The notes under the pieces were generated by a model. It made no database searches. It worked only from the letters and a program-made list of their open reading frames with translations, and had not been told where the DNA came from. Shown here one piece after another: positions 61,411 through 64,000 of a stretch of DNA of 64,000 nucleotides. Every line of letters begins with the position of its first letter. Within the stretch, counting starts at the first letter, position 1. Origin of the DNA: Archangium violaceum (lineage in GTDB: Bacteria; Myxococcota; Myxococcia; Myxococcales; Myxococcaceae). The stretch lies in contig NZ_CP069338.1 of the NCBI RefSeq assembly GCF_016859125.1, positions 2,604,001 through 2,668,000 of the forward strand. The letters are read 5' to 3'. Made by a program: the position numbers and the translations under genes.

Positions 61411-63504
61411 TCAGCGGGCGGAAGAGGAACGCGAGCCGGAGTCGGAGTCGGAGCGACCGCTGGCGGGAGGCTCGAGGGGAAGGGCCACGATGAAGGTGGC
61501 GCCCTGACCGGGCTGGCTCTCGACGCGGATGTCGCCGCCGAGCGAGTCGACGATCTGCTTGCAGATCCACAGGCCGAGACCGAAGCCGCCGTAGTGGCGC
61601 TCGGAGACGGCGCGCTCGAAGCGTTGGAAGATGCGGGCCTGGCTGTCGGGGGGGATGCCGATGCCGTGGTCGCGCACGGTGAGCCGGGCGAGGGGCCCGT
61701 CCTGGACGACGGACAGCTCGACGGGGTGGGAGGCGCCGTACTTGATGGCGTTGGAGAGCAGGTTGGTGACGACCTGCTCGAGGCGGAGGCGATCCCACCG
61801 GCCGATGACGGGCGAGGAAGCGTGGAGGATGAGCTTGCACCCGGCGCCGGAGGCATCGGCCTCGGCGCGGGCGACGACGTCGTGGAGGAGGGCGGCGAAG
61901 TCGACGGTCTCGTGCTCGAGGGCGAGCCGGCCGGCGCGGATGCGGGAGACGTCGAGCAGGTTGTTGACGAGCTGGTGGAGACGCTCGGCGGGGCGGCGGG
62001 TGGCCTCGATGCGCTTGCGAGCGGGGTGGGGGTTGCCGTTGGCGTCGGTCTCGGGGAGCGAGCGCCAGAGGAGCTGGAGCTGGAGCTGGAGCGAGGTGAG
62101 GGGCGTCTTGAGCTCGTGGGAGGCGACGGAGAGGAAGTCGTCGCGAATCTGGAGGGCGCGTTGCAGGTCGGTGGCGAGCGCCTCGACCTCGCGGCGGGCG
62201 AGCACCTGTTCGGTGACCTCGGCGCACAGGCCCATGGTGCCGAGCGTCTCGCCACCGATGCCGCGCCAGGGCTGCCAGGTGAGGTCGAAGTACTTCACCT
62301 CGTCCTGGCCGGTGCCGGAGAAGTCGGCGCGAAGGGGGACCTCGTGGCCGACGAAGGGGGTGCCCTTGCGGAAGACATCGTCGAGCAGGTGGAGGAGGTT
62401 GGGATCCAACCCGGAGAGGGTTTCGCGGATGGAGCGGCCGGGGGCGAGACGCTCCCCGACGAGGGTCTGTCCGAGCGGGTTGACGAGCTCGACGACGTGG
62501 TCCGCGCCGCGGGTGAGGCAGATGGCGACGGGGGCCTGCATGAAGAGGGTCTCGAGCCGTTCGCGCTGGGTCTCGGCCTCGAGGAGGGCGTCGTGCTCGC
62601 GAGCGAGGAGCTGGGCGTGCTCGTGGTCCTCGCGGAAGCGGGCGGAGATGTCGCGGAAGACGATGACGGAGCCGAGCCGGTGGCCGTGGGAGTCGGAGAT
62701 GGGAGCGGCGGTGTGCTCGATGGGGAGCTCGGCGCCATTCCTGGAGAGCAGAAGGGCCTGCTTGCCGAGTTGGACGGGCCGCTCCGCGTTCTGTGCGCCG
62801 AGGAAGGGGGCGATGGGCTCGCGGGTGGAGGGGTCGACGAGACGAAGGACGCGCTCGAGCGGCTGTCCGATGGCATCGGCCTCGCGCCAGCCGGAGAAGT
62901 AGGAGGCGACGGGGTTGATGAAGCGGACGAGGCCGTGGGAGTCGGTGGTGAGGACGGCGTCGCCGATGCTGCGCAGGGTGGTGTCGAGCACGTGGCCATT
63001 GGCCTGAGCGGCGGCGCGAGCGACCTGGGCCTCATGGAGGGTGGTGCGGACACGAGCGGACACCAGGGTCATCAGGGCGGCGACGCCGGTGAAGAGGGCG
63101 CTGGTGATGGTGTGGTGGGCGACGGAGAAGGAGGAAGGAGCCTCGTGGAAGAACAGCCGGGAGAGGACGAGGGCAGCGGCGGTGGAGAGAGCCCCGGGGC
63201 CGTGGCCGCCCAGCCAGGCGGAGAGGATGACGGCGGCGAGGAAGAGGAAGTAGGGGGAAGGAGCGAGCCAGCGCCAGAGGAACCACTGGAGGGCGAAGGC
63301 GAGCCCGGTCGCCAGCAGGGCGAATCCGTAACGAGCCCAGGAGGGGGTGCGGTGAGGATGGGACGAGCTGCTGGGGAAGAGGGCCACGGTGAAGCCTGGG
63401 ACTGGGAGCAACGGGGGAAAGCCATCTGACGGATAGACGGAGGACCGCTGCGATGGAACCGGAGACCCACGGTCCTCATCCCGTGTGAGTTCGAAACCGA
63501 GCAC
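61411..63504 (-). CDS. Membrane sensor histidine kinase with DUF4118-like and PAS domains
   Basis: 697 residues. Four hydrophobic helices (about 55–150: YGFALLATGLAFALQWFLW…, SPYFLFLAAVILSAWLGG…) resemble the DUF4118/KdpD-like sensor. Two PAS domains follow (about 170–290 and 315–430), then HisKA with phosphoacceptor in SHELKTPL and HATPase_c with GLGLWICKQIVDSLGG. GTG 63504 has a GGGGGG run upstream; GTG 63387 is an alternative. No response-regulator gene is adjacent, so it is an orphan kinase. Confidence 0.88.
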   Translation of the reverse strand: MLGFELTRDEDRGSPVPSQRSSVYPSDGFPPLLPVPGFTVALFPSSSSHPHRTPSWARYGFALLATGLAFALQWFLWRWLAPSPYFLFLAAVILSAWLGGHGPGALSTAAALVLSRLFFHEAPSSFSVAHHTITSALFTGVAALMTLVSARVRTTLHEAQVARAAAQANGHVLDTTLRSIGDAVLTTDSHGLVRFINPVASYFSGWREADAIGQPLERVLRLVDPSTREPIAPFLGAQNAERPVQLGKQALLLSRNGAELPIEHTAAPISDSHGHRLGSVIVFRDISARFREDHEHAQLLAREHDALLEAETQRERLETLFMQAPVAICLTRGADHVVELVNPLGQTLVGERLAPGRSIRETLSGLDPNLLHLLDDVFRKGTPFVGHEVPLRADFSGTGQDEVKYFDLTWQPWRGIGGETLGTMGLCAEVTEQVLARREVEALATDLQRALQIRDDFLSVASHELKTPLTSLQLQLQLLWRSLPETDANGNPHPARKRIEATRRPAERLHQLVNNLLDVSRIRAGRLALEHETVDFAALLHDVVARAEADASGAGCKLILHASSPVIGRWDRLRLEQVVTNLLSNAIKYGASHPVELSVVQDGPLARLTVRDHGIGIPPDSQARIFQRFERAVSERHYGGFGLGLWICKQIVDSLGGDIRVESQPGQGATFIVALPLEPPASGRSDSDSGSRSSSAR

Positions 63505-63632
63505 TCGAATTCCCCCCTGCGCCGGAACACTCTAGCTGGATGTCCGTGTGCCCCACCAGCGAGGGAGCGGAAGAAGGAGGACGGCGGAGGTCGGGTTTGC
63601 GGGCGGGGCGTACCGGCGGCTAGAGAGGGGCA

Positions 63633-63980
63633 ATGAAGCGAGTACGGTTCTCGGTGCACCGGACGGTGGGAGAGGCGAGGCTCCAGGAGGGGCTGTTGGC
63701 GGGGTCGGGATTGTCAGTGGAGGTGAGAGGGGAGGCGCTGGCGCCGCTGAGCGGGGAGATACCGAGCACGGAAACGTGGGTGGAGCTGTGGTTGCCGGAG
63801 GAGGAGGTGGCGAGGGCGCGGGAGCTGTTGGAGGAGTTGGAGGAGGACGGGGAGAAGGCGGAGAGAGCGGTGGAGTGTCCGGGGTGTCGGGAGGAGAACC
63901 CGGGGAACTTCGAGCTGTGCTGGAGCTGTGGGGAGGAACTGCCAGAGTCGCCGAGGCCTCGACTGAGAGCGGTGTCGTGA
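63633..63980 (+). CDS. DUF2007-type domain plus C-terminal zinc ribbon
   Basis: 115 residues. The N-terminal half (RLQEGLLAGSGLSVEVRGEALAPLSGEIPSTETWVELWLPEEEVARARELL) has the DUF2007/PII-like signal-transducer character. The C-terminal end has CPGC…CWSC, a four-Cys zinc ribbon. ATG 63633, with GAGGGG just upstream. The role is unknown; such fusions are common small proteins. Confidence 0.8.
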   Translation: MKRVRFSVHRTVGEARLQEGLLAGSGLSVEVRGEALAPLSGEIPSTETWVELWLPEEEVARARELLEELEEDGEKAERAVECPGCREENPGNFELCWSCGEELPESPRPRLRAVS

Positions 63981-64000
63981 GGAGTGCGGGAGATTCCCTG

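Overview
The window is very GC-rich, densely coded, and looks like chromosomal DNA of a myxobacterium, most likely of the Cystobacter/Archangium/Melittangium type. The reasons are the giant Ser/Thr-kinase–ATPase–histidine-kinase hybrid, CHAT/WD40 and caspase-like proteins, a bacterial lipoxygenase, many lipoproteins of unknown function, and lipoprotein toxin/immunity loci that resemble the Sit systems myxobacteria use for kin discrimination. Assignments rest on reading the translated sequence only; no database search was possible. No tRNA, rRNA, CRISPR array or insertion sequence was seen.

Layout. 0–10 kb: ordinary accessory metabolism and regulation (cysteine phytase, exported proteins, prolyl oligopeptidase, epoxide hydrolase with a divergent TetR regulator and a clear operator, a Cys-rich lipoprotein, an AraC regulator, a DUF3703 protein). 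10–29 kb: an oxylipin/protease island. On the minus strand lie a desaturase, a damaged catalase-like gene and the 1,799-residue kinase/histidine-kinase hybrid. On the plus strand lies an intact catalase-like paralogue. Converging on it is a four-gene minus-strand operon: two tandem clan-CD (caspase-type) cysteine-protease-like proteins, a lipoxygenase with all iron ligands, and a CHAT–ATPase–WD40 protein. 29–34.5 kb: a frameshifted metallophosphoesterase, a royal-jelly/Yellow-type lipoprotein, and a NapA-like molybdoenzyme (two frameshifts) with a tetraheme NapC-type cytochrome and a small membrane protein.

34.5–42 kb: a GH3 hexosaminidase, then a tandemly duplicated pair of lipoprotein toxin (PD-(D/E)XK nuclease-like C-terminus) plus TsiV/DUF3396-type immunity protein. 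The toxin copies share a 368-bp identical core while their C-termini and immunity partners have diverged. Each pair is followed by the 3' end of a sigma-54 activator gene, intact after copy 2 and only a scrap after copy 1. 42–46.8 kb: STAS-like, exported, MarR, a lipase-like/partner gene pair and a styrene-monooxygenase-like flavoenzyme. 46.9–49 kb: a second, decayed toxin locus: a SitA-like lipoprotein leader fused out of frame to a toxin tip, followed by an immunity candidate, a second orphan tip and further immunity-like genes. 49–64 kb: mostly housekeeping or conserved genes (SnoaL-like, amidase, dGTPase, two Gly/Thr-rich exported proteins, an ECF sigma/anti-sigma pair, subtilase lipoprotein, GlpD, sensor kinase, DUF2007 zinc-ribbon protein).

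How it fits together. The 15.5–28.9 kb island could make, oxidise and convert unsaturated fatty acids (desaturase, lipoxygenase, catalase-like hydroperoxide enzyme) under, or coupled to, caspase/CHAT-type proteases. This pairing of lipid peroxidation with death-type proteases is the most unusual system here. The two toxin loci suggest active diversification of contact-dependent kin-recognition toxins.
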